64,000 bases of DNA from Oscillatoriales cyanobacterium (GCA_004292515.1 RDXB01000043.1:1-64000); one strand, 5' to 3'; positions 26,182 to 35,699 are shown, numbered from the stretch's first letter. Numbers and translations: made by a program. The notes: a model not told the origin generated them from the sequence alone.

Positions 26182-26934
26182 CTAATAGTCATATTCCACA
26201 AAGTCCGGTGCGCCCGGTTCGCGGCGGGACGACGCATAATCCTGCTGGCGCGATCGAGGCAAATAGGTCGGCACCACCCGAATCGGATGGAAGGGATGGG
26301 GCGCAGGGGGCGGCGCGCCGTATTGTCCGCGATTTTGGCGCGCCATGGTAGAAATCACCCCCGCCATCACAATGCTGCTGACGGTCAACACCATGCCGCC
26401 TAGGGCCCACAAAATGCCATTACCCCACTGACCCGTGGGTTGCTCACCACGGTCAGCGGCCAAGCGCGTCAATTTTTCATCCAGCGCCATGGTGGTCAGG
26501 GCTTTATCTTGCCCCTTCAGCTCATCGCGCAGCTTGTCGAGGTCGGCGCGTTGCTGTTTCATTTCTTCCCGCAACAGCACCAAGGTCTCTTTGCTCTGTT
26601 CGGTCTGTTTACGAATTTGCTCTTCTAGCTTGGCGATCGCACTGTCGTTGACGGGCTGGGCAGGCGCTTCAGCAGGTACCGGGGCCGCCGCGGCTGGGGC
26701 TGCCGGTCGCGCTACCGCCGCCGGGTTACCGGCCACCGGAGACGGCAACATATTCACCGTTGGCGCAGGGGGCAACTGCGCCGAGTCTAACAGGGGAGCT
26801 GCACTAGATCCATCGGGTAAACCAGGTACCGAGGAGGGAGGCGCGCCCACCGCAATCCATCCCTTCGCGACCGCAAATGCTAGCGATCCCGTAATGGCGC
26901 AGCCTGCTAAAAACGCTACTCGACCCTCGGCCAT
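26182..26934 (-). CDS. Coiled-coil membrane protein of unknown function
   Basis: The product is about 250 residues. Near the N-terminus is a hydrophobic segment (VAFLAGCAITGSLAFAVAKG); then comes an Ala/Pro-rich linker (about 60-100). A coiled coil covers about 100-155 (IAKLEEQIRKQTEQSKETLV, then LREEMKQQRADLDKLRDELK). A second membrane helix (GILWALGGMVLTVSSIVMAG, about 172-191) is followed by a Pro/Arg-rich tail ending DFVEYDY. I do not recognise a family. ATG at 26934 is used; a GTG five codons upstream is an alternative. It lies 47 bases before the TPR-glycosyltransferase gene, so the two may be co-transcribed. Confidence 0.65.
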   Translation of the reverse strand: MAEGRVAFLAGCAITGSLAFAVAKGWIAVGAPPSSVPGLPDGSSAAPLLDSAQLPPAPTVNMLPSPVAGNPAAVARPAAPAAAAPVPAEAPAQPVNDSAIAKLEEQIRKQTEQSKETLVLLREEMKQQRADLDKLRDELKGQDKALTTMALDEKLTRLAADRGEQPTGQWGNGILWALGGMVLTVSSIVMAGVISTMARQNRGQYGAPPPAPHPFHPIRVVPTYLPRSRQQDYASSRREPGAPDFVEYDY

Positions 26935-27101
26935 ACTGATGCCCGTCACAACTTCTCGCCAATGCTAACTGACAATCCCACAAAAGGGTAGACGCTGGTG
27001 GATTCAACCCAGCCCCCTTAATCCCTACACCCCCCTCGGGCGCGATCGGCCACGGTTGATTTCGGCCACGGTTGATTATGGGTCTTCAACCCGCAATCAA
27101 G

Positions 27102-27160
27102 TTGGATATCGATTTGGATATCGATTTGGATGTCGATTTGGATGCCGATTTGGATATCGG
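27102..27160. repeat. 12-bp tandem array
   Basis: Five units of TTGGATATCGAT: two identical, two with single- or double-base changes, and a truncated last one. Confidence 0.9.
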
Positions 27161-27193
27161 CCGGATGTGGAATGAGCCAAGCTGGCATCGCCT

Positions 27194-27252
27194 GCTGACC
27201 TGCCCCTAGCTGACTTGCCCCTAGCTAACTGGCCCCTAGCTAACTGGCCCCT
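27194..27252. repeat. 15-bp tandem array
   Basis: Four units of GCTAACTGGCCCCTA, with a gradual change from GCTGACCTG to GCTAACTGG across the array. Confidence 0.9.
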
Positions 27253-27339
27253 GTGAACCTGTGGCCCTACGTTTCGGGTCACAACTGCCCAACCCGCCCT
27301 CAATCCCGACCGGGGCGAATTCAGGACAAATTCAGCGAC

Positions 27340-28500
27340 TTAATCGGCCTGCAACAGCTCCGCGATCGCCTGGCCCTCCTCCGTCGGGGTAGCAGGCATC
27401 ACCTGGCGGGCATCCGTAATCAACCAATCCAGCGCCGCCGCCTGCACATCGATCGTTGCTCCCGTTTTGTCCACGCAGTAGCGACCAAACACCAACTTAT
27501 CCACCAGCCGCACCCCCGGGCCCAAGCGGGAATATTCAAAAATCACGCTATTTTCCACCGTGGCCCCACTGCAAATATGGCAGTTTTGCCCGATCATCGT
27601 GGGCCCCACAATTTTGGCCCCATCATCAATCCGGGTCATACCACCGATATACACCGGTCCCTGGATATCCACCTTGTCCCAATTCACCGATACATTCAGC
27701 CCCGTGTAGACTCCGGGTTTGACCTGGCGGCCGGGAATGGCCACGTTTTGGATTTCCCCAAGCAACACGCCTCGGATTGCGCGCCAATAGTCCGGCACTT
27801 TACCGATGTCCACCCACTGGAAGTCCATGGTGATGCCATAGAACGGCGCACCCATTTCCACCAATTTGGGGAATAGGTCACCACCGATGTCATATTCGCA
27901 ATCCGGCGGAATGTAGTTAAAAATCTCCGGCTCGAAAATGTAAATCCCCGTGTTGATGCTGGTGCTGAGGGCTTCTTCCACGGCGGGTTTTTCCTGAAAG
28001 GCCTTGATGCGGCCATCGGGTTCCGTCAGCACCACCCCATAGCTGGAAACCTCCTCACGGGATACCGATTTCATGACGATCGTGGCTAGGGAGCCTTTGG
28101 CCTTGTGGAATTTGACGGCAGCGGTCAAATCGAGATCGATCAGTGCGTCGCCGCACAGCACCACGAAGGTGTCGTCAAAGAAGGGGGAAAAATCTTGGAT
28201 GTTGCGCAAACCGCCGGCCGAGCCTAGGGCTTTGCCGATCAGTTCGCCGTCTTGGACATAGCCTTCAAAGGAGTAGGCAATTTCAACTCCAAATCGCTGG
28301 CCGTCGCGGAAGTAGTCTTCAATTTCCTTGGCTAAGTGGCTGACATTGACCACCACTTGGTCGAAGCCGTGCTGCCGCAGGAGTTCGATCAAGAATTCCA
28401 TCACTGGCTTTTGCAGGATGGGGATCATCGGCTTGGGCACGGTGAAGGTAATGGGCCGCACGCGCGTGCCTTTGCCTGCCGCAAGAATCATGGCTTTCAT
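27340..28500 (-). CDS. NDP-sugar pyrophosphorylase / mannose-1-phosphate guanylyltransferase-like
   Basis: The 386-residue product begins MKAMILAAGKGTRVRPITF, the nucleotide-binding signature of sugar-1-phosphate nucleotidylyltransferases, followed by VPKPMIPILQKPVME. VLCGDALIDLDL near residue 105 holds the metal-binding Asp. Residues ~250-350 form a left-handed beta-helix (hexapeptide repeats such as VYIGGMTRIDDGAKIVGPTM). It likely makes an activated sugar for glycans; whether GDP-mannose or another sugar cannot be decided by eye. The ATG at 28500 matches the family N-terminus; the frame runs back to 28533. Tandem arrays flank the gene on both sides. Confidence 0.9.
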   Translation of the reverse strand: MKAMILAAGKGTRVRPITFTVPKPMIPILQKPVMEFLIELLRQHGFDQVVVNVSHLAKEIEDYFRDGQRFGVEIAYSFEGYVQDGELIGKALGSAGGLRNIQDFSPFFDDTFVVLCGDALIDLDLTAAVKFHKAKGSLATIVMKSVSREEVSSYGVVLTEPDGRIKAFQEKPAVEEALSTSINTGIYIFEPEIFNYIPPDCEYDIGGDLFPKLVEMGAPFYGITMDFQWVDIGKVPDYWRAIRGVLLGEIQNVAIPGRQVKPGVYTGLNVSVNWDKVDIQGPVYIGGMTRIDDGAKIVGPTMIGQNCHICSGATVENSVIFEYSRLGPGVRLVDKLVFGRYCVDKTGATIDVQAAALDWLITDARQVMPATPTEEGQAIAELLQAD

Positions 28501-28617
28501 GGTTTGGCTTGCTTCTCCCCAAGAATGCTTCACGTTTTATTTAAGGTTGCGATCTCCCGGTCGGCAAGCCAAGAGCATCGCGGCGATCGCTGCCGTCATC
28601 CTAAGGCGAAGGTGTGA

Positions 28618-28717
28618 CGGTTGTGTCTAGGGCGGTTGTGTCTGGGGCGGTTGTGTCTAGACAATGACATCTGGGCAGTGACATCTGGGCAGTGACATCT
28701 AGGCAGTGACATCCGAG
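28618..28717. repeat. Two adjoining tandem arrays (15 bp and 14 bp units)
   Basis: CGGTTGTGTCTAGGG occurs about three times (28618-28661). CAGTGACATCTGGG follows four times with drift (28662-28717). Confidence 0.9.
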
Positions 28718-28786
28718 TGATGGGATCTGAGTAACGAGATCCGAGCTAACCGGTGGTTGATAAGTTCCTGCGGGGCCAGGGAGTGC

Positions 28787-29716
28787 ATGATGGGCTTGGA
28801 TTGGGTGGTGCTGGGGCGGCTCTATGGCACGCTGGCTGGGGGTGTGGGGTTGGGGGCGGTGTTGGGGCGGTGCTTGCCGCCAGCGGTGCCGGGGGTGATT
28901 GGTCGCTGGCTGTTTTGGGTGGGTGTGCCGATTAGCTGTGTGGCTTTTTTGCGCCAAACCAATTTGGCGGGCCAGGCTTGGTTGGCTCCGGTGGTGGCTT
29001 GGGGGGCGATCGGGCTGGCGGCGATCTTGGCTTGGCTGTGGTTGCGGTGGATGGGGGCAACGGATGCCAAACACCGGGCGACGTTCTGGCTGGCGACGAT
29101 GTTTGGTAACACGGGCTATTTGGGGTTTCCGATCGCCCTGGCCCTGGTGGGGAGTGATTATTTTGCTTGGGCGCTATTTTTTGATGTGGCGGGTACGACT
29201 TTGGGGGCCTATGGGGTGGGGTCGGCCTTGGCGGCGCGGATGGGCAATCGGGCTAGTGGGGGCTGGGCCAGCCTCAAGGCGGGCTTGCTGAATCCAACTG
29301 TGTGGGGGGCGCTGGCGGGGCTGGGGTTGCGATCGCTGACTTTGCCTAAGCAGGTAGATCAGGGGCTGATGGCGATCGCCTGGGGCGTGGTGGTGTTGGC
29401 TCTGGTTTTGATCGGAATGCGGTTGGGGCAATTGCCTTTGGGGAAGGCGGCGCGGCCAGCTTTGGCGGCCCTGGGGATCAAGATGGTGATTGTGCCGGCG
29501 GTGATTGGCTTTGGTCTGCGGGCGATCGGCTGGAGCGGGCCGCCGTTGTTGGTGATGGTGTTGCAAATGGCGATGCCGCCGGCCTTTGCCACCTTGGTGA
29601 TTTCCGAGGCCTATGATCTCGATCGCGACCTGGCCGTTTCGGGGGTGGCTTTGGGAACCATTGCCCTGTTGCTGACCCTGCCAATTTGGATTGCCCTATT
29701 TGGCATTGGGATCTAA
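28787..29716 (+). CDS. AEC (auxin efflux carrier)-family transporter
   Basis: The product is about 309 residues with roughly ten membrane helices in two inverted halves, as in the AEC/BART superfamily. FGNTGYLGFPIALALVGSD near residues 107-125 is the conserved family stretch (N-x-G-x-x-G-x-P). A C-terminal half-repeat includes MVLQMAMPPAFATLVISEAY with the matching helix-break prolines. Substrates of bacterial members are mostly organic anions; none can be assigned here. GGGAG lies just before adjacent ATGs at 28787 and 28790, so either may start. It is convergent with phoU, with only about 35 bases between the stops. Confidence 0.85.
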   Translation: MMGLDWVVLGRLYGTLAGGVGLGAVLGRCLPPAVPGVIGRWLFWVGVPISCVAFLRQTNLAGQAWLAPVVAWGAIGLAAILAWLWLRWMGATDAKHRATFWLATMFGNTGYLGFPIALALVGSDYFAWALFFDVAGTTLGAYGVGSALAARMGNRASGGWASLKAGLLNPTVWGALAGLGLRSLTLPKQVDQGLMAIAWGVVVLALVLIGMRLGQLPLGKAARPALAALGIKMVIVPAVIGFGLRAIGWSGPPLLVMVLQMAMPPAFATLVISEAYDLDRDLAVSGVALGTIALLLTLPIWIALFGIGI

Positions 29717-29751
29717 AACATGGGATCTAAAACAACTGGGCGAGTCCTGGG

Positions 29752-30447
29752 CTACTGGCGATGGCCCGTGACGATGTAGGAGGCGCGTTGGGCAATGTTG
29801 GTGGCATGGTCGGCCATGCGTTCGATGTGGCGGATCGTGAGCACCATCAAGACGATCGGCTCGATCGCCCCGGGCACATCGCGCTGATTGGCCAACAATC
29901 CGTAGAGGCGATCGTAGGCTTCATCTACCGCATTGTCAGCTTCCTTGAGCCGCGCACCCGCTTCCGGATCAGGCTCCACCAGGGCCGCCAGGCTCATACC
30001 CAACATGGTCATGGTCTGACGGGCCATCGATTCCACATCGGCCAGGTGGGGATGGGGGCCGTAGGGGAATAATTTCACAGCAATTTCTGCCAAGTCTTGT
30101 GCATAGTCACCAATCCGTTCTAAATCGCGCACGAGCTGCATCAAAGCACTCAACCACCGGCAATTTTCGGCAACGGGCGCGTTTAGCGTCATGGTGACCA
30201 CGCAGTCTAGTTCAATTTGGTGATAGAACTCGTCGATGCGATCTTCTAGGGTGGCAATGCGATCGAGCACTGACAGGTCACGGGCAAAGAGTGCTTGCTG
30301 ACTGAGGCGAAACGAGTCTTCAACCAAGGCCCCCATTCGCAACACATCTTGGCAAACACGCTTGATTTTGCGTTCGATCGCCGTTGGTTTAGCACTTGCA
30401 CCCGACGTTGCCAAAAATAGAGATCGTTTCACTTCGATAGCAGTCAT
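29752..30447 (-). CDS. phoU: Phosphate signalling protein PhoU
   Basis: The product is about 231 residues and has the two PhoU three-helix repeats. The first contains QALFARDLSVLDRIATLEDR and then LMQLVRDLERIGDYAQDLAE. The second contains VLTIRHIERMADHATNIAQR. Both carry the E/D-x-x-R-x-x-D metal-binding pattern. PhoU links phosphate transport to the phosphate sensor kinase and helps keep the regulon off when phosphate is plentiful (SphU in Synechocystis). The ATG at 30447 is chosen; the frame runs to 30498. It lies about 800 bases downstream of sphS on the same strand, supporting a shared role with sphRS. Confidence 0.92.
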   Translation of the reverse strand: MTAIEVKRSLFLATSGASAKPTAIERKIKRVCQDVLRMGALVEDSFRLSQQALFARDLSVLDRIATLEDRIDEFYHQIELDCVVTMTLNAPVAENCRWLSALMQLVRDLERIGDYAQDLAEIAVKLFPYGPHPHLADVESMARQTMTMLGMSLAALVEPDPEAGARLKEADNAVDEAYDRLYGLLANQRDVPGAIEPIVLMVLTIRHIERMADHATNIAQRASYIVTGHRQ

Positions 30448-31255
30448 GAGCAATTTTATCAGGGAAAAATCATTGGTTTTGGTTTGTTTGATCGCCAAAA
30501 ATGGTTCATCTTAAAATGATCGGCAATGTCATTTTAGGTTTGAAAAACGATCAGTAAATTCAGAAGATGATCCGCGAAATGAACATTTGAAAGTTGACTT
30601 AGCTGGTTTTCTTAGCCCTTGATTCACTAAAAAATCGCAGTTTTTTTGTCGCTGATTGGCAGTGTCGTGATGAAAATTAAAAAAATCTAACGAGATTTAT
30701 CCTTTATAGCTTAGATCACTCAGAGGTGGACTGGATATCGCTGAAGTTTAGTGGGGTCTTAACCCGATCTCAATCTTGGCAAAGCTGCGATCTCGACCAT
30801 CGTCCGGTGGGCAAGAGATTGCGCGATCGCCTAACCCAGAGTTTTGATAGGGCGTAACCCAATCAATCATTCTTCAATCAGGGCCAGGATATGGGTACAA
30901 ACTGCTTGGGGTGATCGACATCATGATTTGGCATCGCGATCAGGAGCGGATTAACCCCTATTGTTCAAAGTTTGTTGCCGCGATGACGTATTTGGAATTA
31001 CATAAATTCCCCAATCACGACTCTGCGAGTGATCTAAAGGGTGCGATGGCGCGGGACGATCGCCCCACTTGGCCACGACTCTGGACAATTTGCATTCGAG
31101 TTTGTTGCCCGAGTTTGTTGCCCAAGTAAGTTGCCCGATCAAGTTGCCCGATCAAGTTGCTTGGGCAATCGCCAATCACTGATCGCCGATTGCCAATCAC
31201 TGATCGCCAATCACCGGCCGAGATCGCTGGGTTGTGGAGCGCGAAGCCGCGATCC
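30448..31255. other. Spacer between sphS and phoU with tandem repeats
   Basis: No credible gene is present. The half next to phoU is AT-rich and probably carries its promoter; no clear Pho box was seen. The half next to sphS holds tandem repeats, described separately. Confidence 0.5.
31098..31214. repeat. Tandem repeat cluster near the sphS 3' end
   Basis: GAGTTTGTTGCCC occurs twice and AAGTTGCCCGATC two to three times (31098-31160). GCCAATCACTGATC occurs two to three times (31171-31214). Confidence 0.8.
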
Positions 31256-32698
31256 CTAGCGCGTCGCGGCTCGAATCGGCAAACTCACCCGCAGCCGCGC
31301 ACCGCCAGTCAGGGGATCGTTGCTGCCCGTAATTTGACCACCGTGGGCGATCGCAATTTGCCGCGCGATCGCCAGGCCGAGGCCGCTGCCGGTGTTGGGA
31401 AAATTGGCGGCGATCGCAGCATCGGTTTCTCGGGTGCGCGACGAGTCGCCCCGATAGAGCCGCTCGAAAATGTGGGGCAAATCGGCCAGGGCAAACCCCG
31501 GGCCTTGGTCGGTGATGTCGGCATAGGCCCGCTGGGCGGCTGGATCACGATCCTCGATCGCCTCATCGGGCAAGGATTCGCGGGATAAGTTAAGCCAAAT
31601 TTGCCCACCTGCGGGGCTGTACTTGATGGCGTTGTCGAGCAGATTGAGCAGCAAGCGATGGAGCTTGGCGCGATCGCCTTCTAGCCACAGGGGATCATCG
31701 AGGGGTTGCTGCAAGCATAGTTGAACCGATTTGCGCTCCGCCAAAGGCTCCACCGACCGCCAAGCAGCCTGGGCCACTTCGGCCAAGTCCAATACCTCTA
31801 ACCGCAGGATTTGACCGGGATTTTGCTCCATTTGGCTCAAATCTAGCCAATCTTGCACAAACCGCACCAGCCGTTTGACTTCGGGCATTCCGCGATCGAC
31901 CCAATGACGCAGGGGTGGGTCTAGTTGCTTTTGGAGCGTCTCAAAGACCAGTTGGATTGAGGTGAGGGGCGTGCGCAGCTCATGGGCCAAGTCATTGGTC
32001 CAACGGTTGCGACTGCGGGCCAAATCCACCAACTGCTGGCAGTTTTCCACAAAGACCGCCACGTGACCCCGCTCTAGGGGAATGCCCCAACCGCGCAGGG
32101 CCATGCCGCCGCTGCCAATTTCCGTGGGCAGGGGATTGCCGATCGCCCGGCCCTCAGCGCTGGCTCCAGGGTCAGCCGGGGTTCCCGTGGCGCTGGTTCC
32201 CGGCTCGGCAGCGTAGTCACTGGGGTAGGTGTCGGGATAAAAGTTCCATTCCCGTTGGTGGGGCGATCGGCGCTGGCGGGTTTGCTGCACCAGGCGATCG
32301 AGATCGTAGGAGCGCACCACTTCGATCAACAGGCGATCGCGATCGGGCTGCCATTGTCGAATGCCAAACAATTCCCGGGCGCGATCGTTGCACCAACGCA
32401 GGCCATCATCAGCATCGACCCAAAAAAACGCCACGGGTGCTGCTTGGAGGGACTGCTCCCAAATACTCAACTGGGTTTCGAGGGCAATTTCGCGATCAAG
32501 GGCACTGACCACCCCTCGCCGCACCAACGACTCCAAACCCAACGGGATTTGCACCTCGTCGGCCAACAAGGGCGACAGCACCTGGCTCAGGCGCGATCGC
32601 AGGCGGGCCTGTTGCCAGACCCCAAGGCCCAAGCCGAGTCCCACGCCCACAAGGACGCTAGCCAAATCGATAGCCAAAGCCGCGGATGGTGACGACAT
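31256..32698 (-). CDS. sphS: Phosphate sensor histidine kinase SphS-like
   Basis: The product is about 480 residues. An N-terminal hydrophobic helix (LASVLVGVGLGLGLGVW) anchors it in the membrane. A PAS domain follows at about 85-165 (APVAFFWVDADDGLRWCNDR), then a Pro/Gly/Ser-rich insert (about 165-200). The H-box is NDLAHELRTPLTSIQLVFE. The ATPase has N-box LLLNLLDNAIKYSP, G1 DQGPGF and G2 GSGLGLAIARQIA. This is the layout of cyanobacterial SphS, which senses phosphate limitation together with PhoU. Start ATG at 32698 overlaps the sphR end by 41 bases, consistent with translational coupling. Confidence 0.88.
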   Translation of the reverse strand: MSSPSAALAIDLASVLVGVGLGLGLGVWQQARLRSRLSQVLSPLLADEVQIPLGLESLVRRGVVSALDREIALETQLSIWEQSLQAAPVAFFWVDADDGLRWCNDRARELFGIRQWQPDRDRLLIEVVRSYDLDRLVQQTRQRRSPHQREWNFYPDTYPSDYAAEPGTSATGTPADPGASAEGRAIGNPLPTEIGSGGMALRGWGIPLERGHVAVFVENCQQLVDLARSRNRWTNDLAHELRTPLTSIQLVFETLQKQLDPPLRHWVDRGMPEVKRLVRFVQDWLDLSQMEQNPGQILRLEVLDLAEVAQAAWRSVEPLAERKSVQLCLQQPLDDPLWLEGDRAKLHRLLLNLLDNAIKYSPAGGQIWLNLSRESLPDEAIEDRDPAAQRAYADITDQGPGFALADLPHIFERLYRGDSSRTRETDAAIAANFPNTGSGLGLAIARQIAIAHGGQITGSNDPLTGGARLRVSLPIRAATR

Positions 32699-33410
32699 AT
32701 TCGGGCGTGCTGGGATCACGTTCGATCTTTTCACGCAGCCAGCGAATATGCACGTCTACGGTTTTACTGTCACCAATAAAATCAATGCCCCAAACGCGCT
32801 CTAGCAACTGCTCTCGCGACCAAACACGCCGGGGGTGTTGCACAAACAATTCCAACATCCGGAATTCCTTGGGCGAGAGGTTCACCTCCTGCGATCGCAC
32901 CACCACGCGGCATTCTTGCGGATAAAGCTCAACGTCACGGTAGCGCAACACGTCTGGCTGGGCGGCCGCCGCAATCCGGTTTCGCCGCAGCAAGGCCCGA
33001 CACCGTGCCACCAGCTCGCGCATACTGAAGGGCTTGGTCAAGTAGTCATCGGCCCCGACTTCTAGACCTAAGACGCGATCAGTTTCGGTGCCCTTGGCGC
33101 TCAACATCAAAATCGGCACAGGATCTTGGCGCTGGCGCAACAGCCGACAAACATCCAAGCCATTGACACGCGGCAACATCAAGTCCAGCACAATTAAATC
33201 TGGCGGCCGTTGGGGATCCGTGGGGTTATCCAAGTTCAATAGCTTGAGTGCGGCTGCGCCATCGGCGGCGGCGATTGTTTCGTAGCCCTCGTCGCGCAGG
33301 GCCGTGGCAATCATGTCGCGGATCAGTTCTTCGTCTTCAACAATCAGGATGCGGCTGGGTTGGTTGGAGTCCAGCGGGGAAAATTTGAGAGCGCGATCGC
33401 TTGCCAGCAT
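32658..33410 (-). CDS. sphR: Phosphate response regulator SphR (OmpR/PhoB family)
   Basis: The product has 250 residues. The receiver domain is at about 20-140: acidic pocket VEDEE, phosphoacceptor Asp in LIVLDLMLPRVNG, and Lys in DDYLTKPFSM. The C-terminal winged-helix domain is at about 155-250, with LSPKEFRMLELFVQHPRRVW, then DSKTVDVHIRWLREKIE and a final IRGFGYRFG. Phosphorylated SphR activates phosphate uptake and phosphatase genes. The adjoining kinase and the nearby phoU support the phosphate assignment over other OmpR regulators. The start at 33410 gives a 19-residue N-terminal extension before the receiver; a later start is possible. Confidence 0.9.
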   Translation of the reverse strand: MLASDRALKFSPLDSNQPSRILIVEDEELIRDMIATALRDEGYETIAAADGAAALKLLNLDNPTDPQRPPDLIVLDLMLPRVNGLDVCRLLRQRQDPVPILMLSAKGTETDRVLGLEVGADDYLTKPFSMRELVARCRALLRRNRIAAAAQPDVLRYRDVELYPQECRVVVRSQEVNLSPKEFRMLELFVQHPRRVWSREQLLERVWGIDFIGDSKTVDVHIRWLREKIERDPSTPEYVVTIRGFGYRFG

Positions 33411-33645
33411 AACGTTAGGGCTTGCTTTCTCAGCAGGTCGTGGCTTGGGGTCCGGCGCACCGATCGCAAAGGATGGTATTCGCGGCTTACAAAAACGCTT
33501 GATGAAAACGCTTGACAGAAACCTTAAAAAAGGAGCGTTTCGTAGTCTGGTATACGTTTTTCTACGATACCAAGTTCTGGTCTTGGTGCTTGAAGCGATG
33601 GTTGGGAACTGCTTTGATTATCAACGGTTCTTGACCCAAGCGCGC

Positions 33646-34272
33646 TTAAGGACGATCGAGGGGCGATCGCCCCTCCGCCAACAAGATGCCCAACCCCGTG
33701 CCACTCACCAGCCCCACCACTGCGCCGCTGGCCAACCCATTCAGGGCCCAAAAGCCCGGTAGTGATTGTTGGGCCAAGCCCAGGGTGCTGATACCCACCA
33801 GCAGCAGAGGTACGAGGTTAATCAGCCAGGCCAGGGCGCAAACTCCGATCCACCAGTTGGGTCGTGAGAGGCGCGATCGCAGCACCCGCGACTGCATCCA
33901 ACCCTGCACCGCTGCCCCCACTGGAAACACCAGGATCACGGGGATAATGCCGCCGGAGGGTAGGTGCTGCTTGAGCTGAATCATGAGCAACAGCAGCAGA
34001 CCACCCGCCGCTATGCCCAGCACCATCCCGATCGCCGTGGCGATGGCCCAATCCCGGCCGCGACCCAGACGCGATCGAATGGCCAAGCCTTGCAAAATGC
34101 CGACGATCGGGGCACTGAGCAGCGGTCCCAACAGCGGCCAAATACCGTTGGTTGGATCAAGGAACAGGGCCCCTTGGATCAATCCGGCCAAGCCCGCGCC
34201 CACACTGCTCACCAACGTCCATTCCAACCAGAGGGGCAAGGACTGGGGACGCAGAGGCAAACCAGCCGTCAT
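33646..34272 (-). CDS. Multipass membrane protein of unknown function
   Basis: The 208-residue product has about five to six hydrophobic helices (LVSSVGAGLAGLIQGALFL, then AIGMVLGIAAGGLLLLLMI, then IIPVILVFPVGAAVQGWMQ, then VGLVSGTGLGILL), with short basic loops such as RSRLGRGRDW. I do not recognise a family beyond similarity to uncharacterised cyanobacterial membrane proteins. Its ATG overlaps the stop of the upstream peptidoglycan-binding protein gene by four bases (ATGA at 34269-34272), so the two are almost surely co-translated and may act together at the envelope. Confidence 0.72.
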   Translation of the reverse strand: MTAGLPLRPQSLPLWLEWTLVSSVGAGLAGLIQGALFLDPTNGIWPLLGPLLSAPIVGILQGLAIRSRLGRGRDWAIATAIGMVLGIAAGGLLLLLMIQLKQHLPSGGIIPVILVFPVGAAVQGWMQSRVLRSRLSRPNWWIGVCALAWLINLVPLLLVGISTLGLAQQSLPGFWALNGLASGAVVGLVSGTGLGILLAEGRSPLDRP

Positions 34273-35699
34273 TCAAGCAACCCCATGGCGCGCTGGGTGC
34301 TCAGGTCGGCAATGCCTGTGGGACTGAGGCGGCGCGATCGCTGAAAGTTCATGACAGCTTGGGCGGTGGCAGTGTCATAGCGACCCGTGACTCGATCGAA
34401 TCCCAACAGTCCAAAGTCGGCCAAGCGTTTTTGCAGGACGCTGACTCGCTCGCCCCGATCGCCCGGCATGATCCAGCGATCATCGCTGCGTGACAGGGAA
34501 CCCGATCGGGGAACCCAAGATCGCTGACGGTTGGCGGCGCTGATGGGCGTGCCAAACAAGGCTCGCTGGGTGGCTGTGGTGGCAATGCCCGTGGCCGGTA
34601 GGCGGCGCGATTGTTGGAAATTTTGCACCGCTGCCCGGGTGATGTCGCCATAGTTCCCTGTGCTACGGGCGCTGAAGAACCCGAGTTCCCGCAGCCGATC
34701 TTGCAGCAGTTTGACCCGATCGCCCCTGTCACCGGGGCGCAATTGTTGGTAGTCGCGCCCGACGTAGCGCATATCAAAGCGATTAGGCGCATTGGCACTC
34801 GCCGATCGCGATCGGCCAGCGGCGATCTGATTGGACATCCTTGACCCTGAGCGACTATTCAGGGCCCGCAATGTGCCCGCATCGGCCTGGCCGGTGGCAG
34901 GCAAGCCCATGGCCCGTTGGAACGATCGGACTGCTGCGGTGGTGATCGAGCCGTAGTAGCCCGTGGGGTTGGCGCGGAAATAGTTGAGCTGACGCAGCTT
35001 GGTCTGCAAGTTGCGCACAGCGGTGTTGCGCTGACCCGGCCGCAAGCTGCCATTGATCGAACCAAAGCCCACTTGACCATTAGCACCAGGACGGTTCGGC
35101 AGTTGCCCAGACGCAGTACCACCGCGCTCGCGCAGGGCCCGCATTGTCACCGAATCCACATTGCCCGTGGCCGACAACCGCATCGATCGCTGAAATGCTT
35201 CGAGGGCGCGGCGGGTGCTGTTGTCGAACTGGCCGTTGGGTTCCACCGCCAAGAAACCCAGCCGTTCCAAGATTTGTTGCAGCTCAACGGTGCTGGGGCC
35301 GCGATCGCCCAGCTGCAAATTAGCCGCCAGGGTGCCATCGCGCTCGGTCGCCTCCAACAGGGCCTGGCGGGTCGCCATATCCACAGCAGGCTTGCTGTAG
35401 AGACCGCGCGATCGCTGAAATGCCGTCAGGGCCACCGCCGTCGCCGGGCCAAACCGACCATCGAGGGGGCCGCTGTAGGTACCGAGGCGCTGCAATTGGC
35501 GCTGCAATCTCGCCACACTGGGGCCCGCATCCCCCGATCGCTGGCTGGACAACAGGGCCTGGGCCGGCACTGCGGCCAAGCTGCCCGCCCCCGCGATCAT
35601 GACGGCCAAGCACCAGGAGCCAAATTGCTGCCACCGCAGGGCCAACCCTGCCTGATGCCAATCGATGAGCTGGGGTCGTTGCTGGCTTACCGGTTTCAT
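34269..35699 (-). CDS. Secreted protein with five peptidoglycan-binding domains
   Basis: The 476-residue product has an N-terminal signal peptide (hydrophobic core LAVMIAGAGSLAAVPAQA, likely cleavage after AQA near residue 48). Five PG_binding_1-type repeats of about 60 residues follow, at roughly 57-115, 130-190, 215-275, 325-380 and 400-470. Each has a GD.G..V..LQ..L..LG start and a FQ...L..TG end. No catalytic domain is fused. It is likely periplasmic and anchors or spaces something on the cell wall. It is translationally coupled to the downstream membrane protein. The number of repeats is higher than the usual one or two. Confidence 0.88.
   Translation of the reverse strand: MKPVSQQRPQLIDWHQAGLALRWQQFGSWCLAVMIAGAGSLAAVPAQALLSSQRSGDAGPSVARLQRQLQRLGTYSGPLDGRFGPATAVALTAFQRSRGLYSKPAVDMATRQALLEATERDGTLAANLQLGDRGPSTVELQQILERLGFLAVEPNGQFDNSTRRALEAFQRSMRLSATGNVDSVTMRALRERGGTASGQLPNRPGANGQVGFGSINGSLRPGQRNTAVRNLQTKLRQLNYFRANPTGYYGSITTAAVRSFQRAMGLPATGQADAGTLRALNSRSGSRMSNQIAAGRSRSASANAPNRFDMRYVGRDYQQLRPGDRGDRVKLLQDRLRELGFFSARSTGNYGDITRAAVQNFQQSRRLPATGIATTATQRALFGTPISAANRQRSWVPRSGSLSRSDDRWIMPGDRGERVSVLQKRLADFGLLGFDRVTGRYDTATAQAVMNFQRSRRLSPTGIADLSTQRAMGLLE

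Larger units (their letters stand above)
26950..27339. other. Repeat-rich spacer
   Basis: There is no credible gene. CGGCCACGGTTGATT occurs twice near 27048-27077. Two tandem arrays follow (27102-27160 and 27194-27252). Confidence 0.6.

Noticed and set aside
26950-27339. Tandem arrays as a replication origin (iteron-like)
   Set aside because: No DnaA boxes or dnaA/dnaN genes nearby, and similar arrays occur in many other spacers.
31256-33410. Reading sphS/sphR as a NblS/RpaB pair
   Set aside because: The kinase has one anchor helix and a PAS domain, and phoU is nearby, which fits SphS/SphR better.
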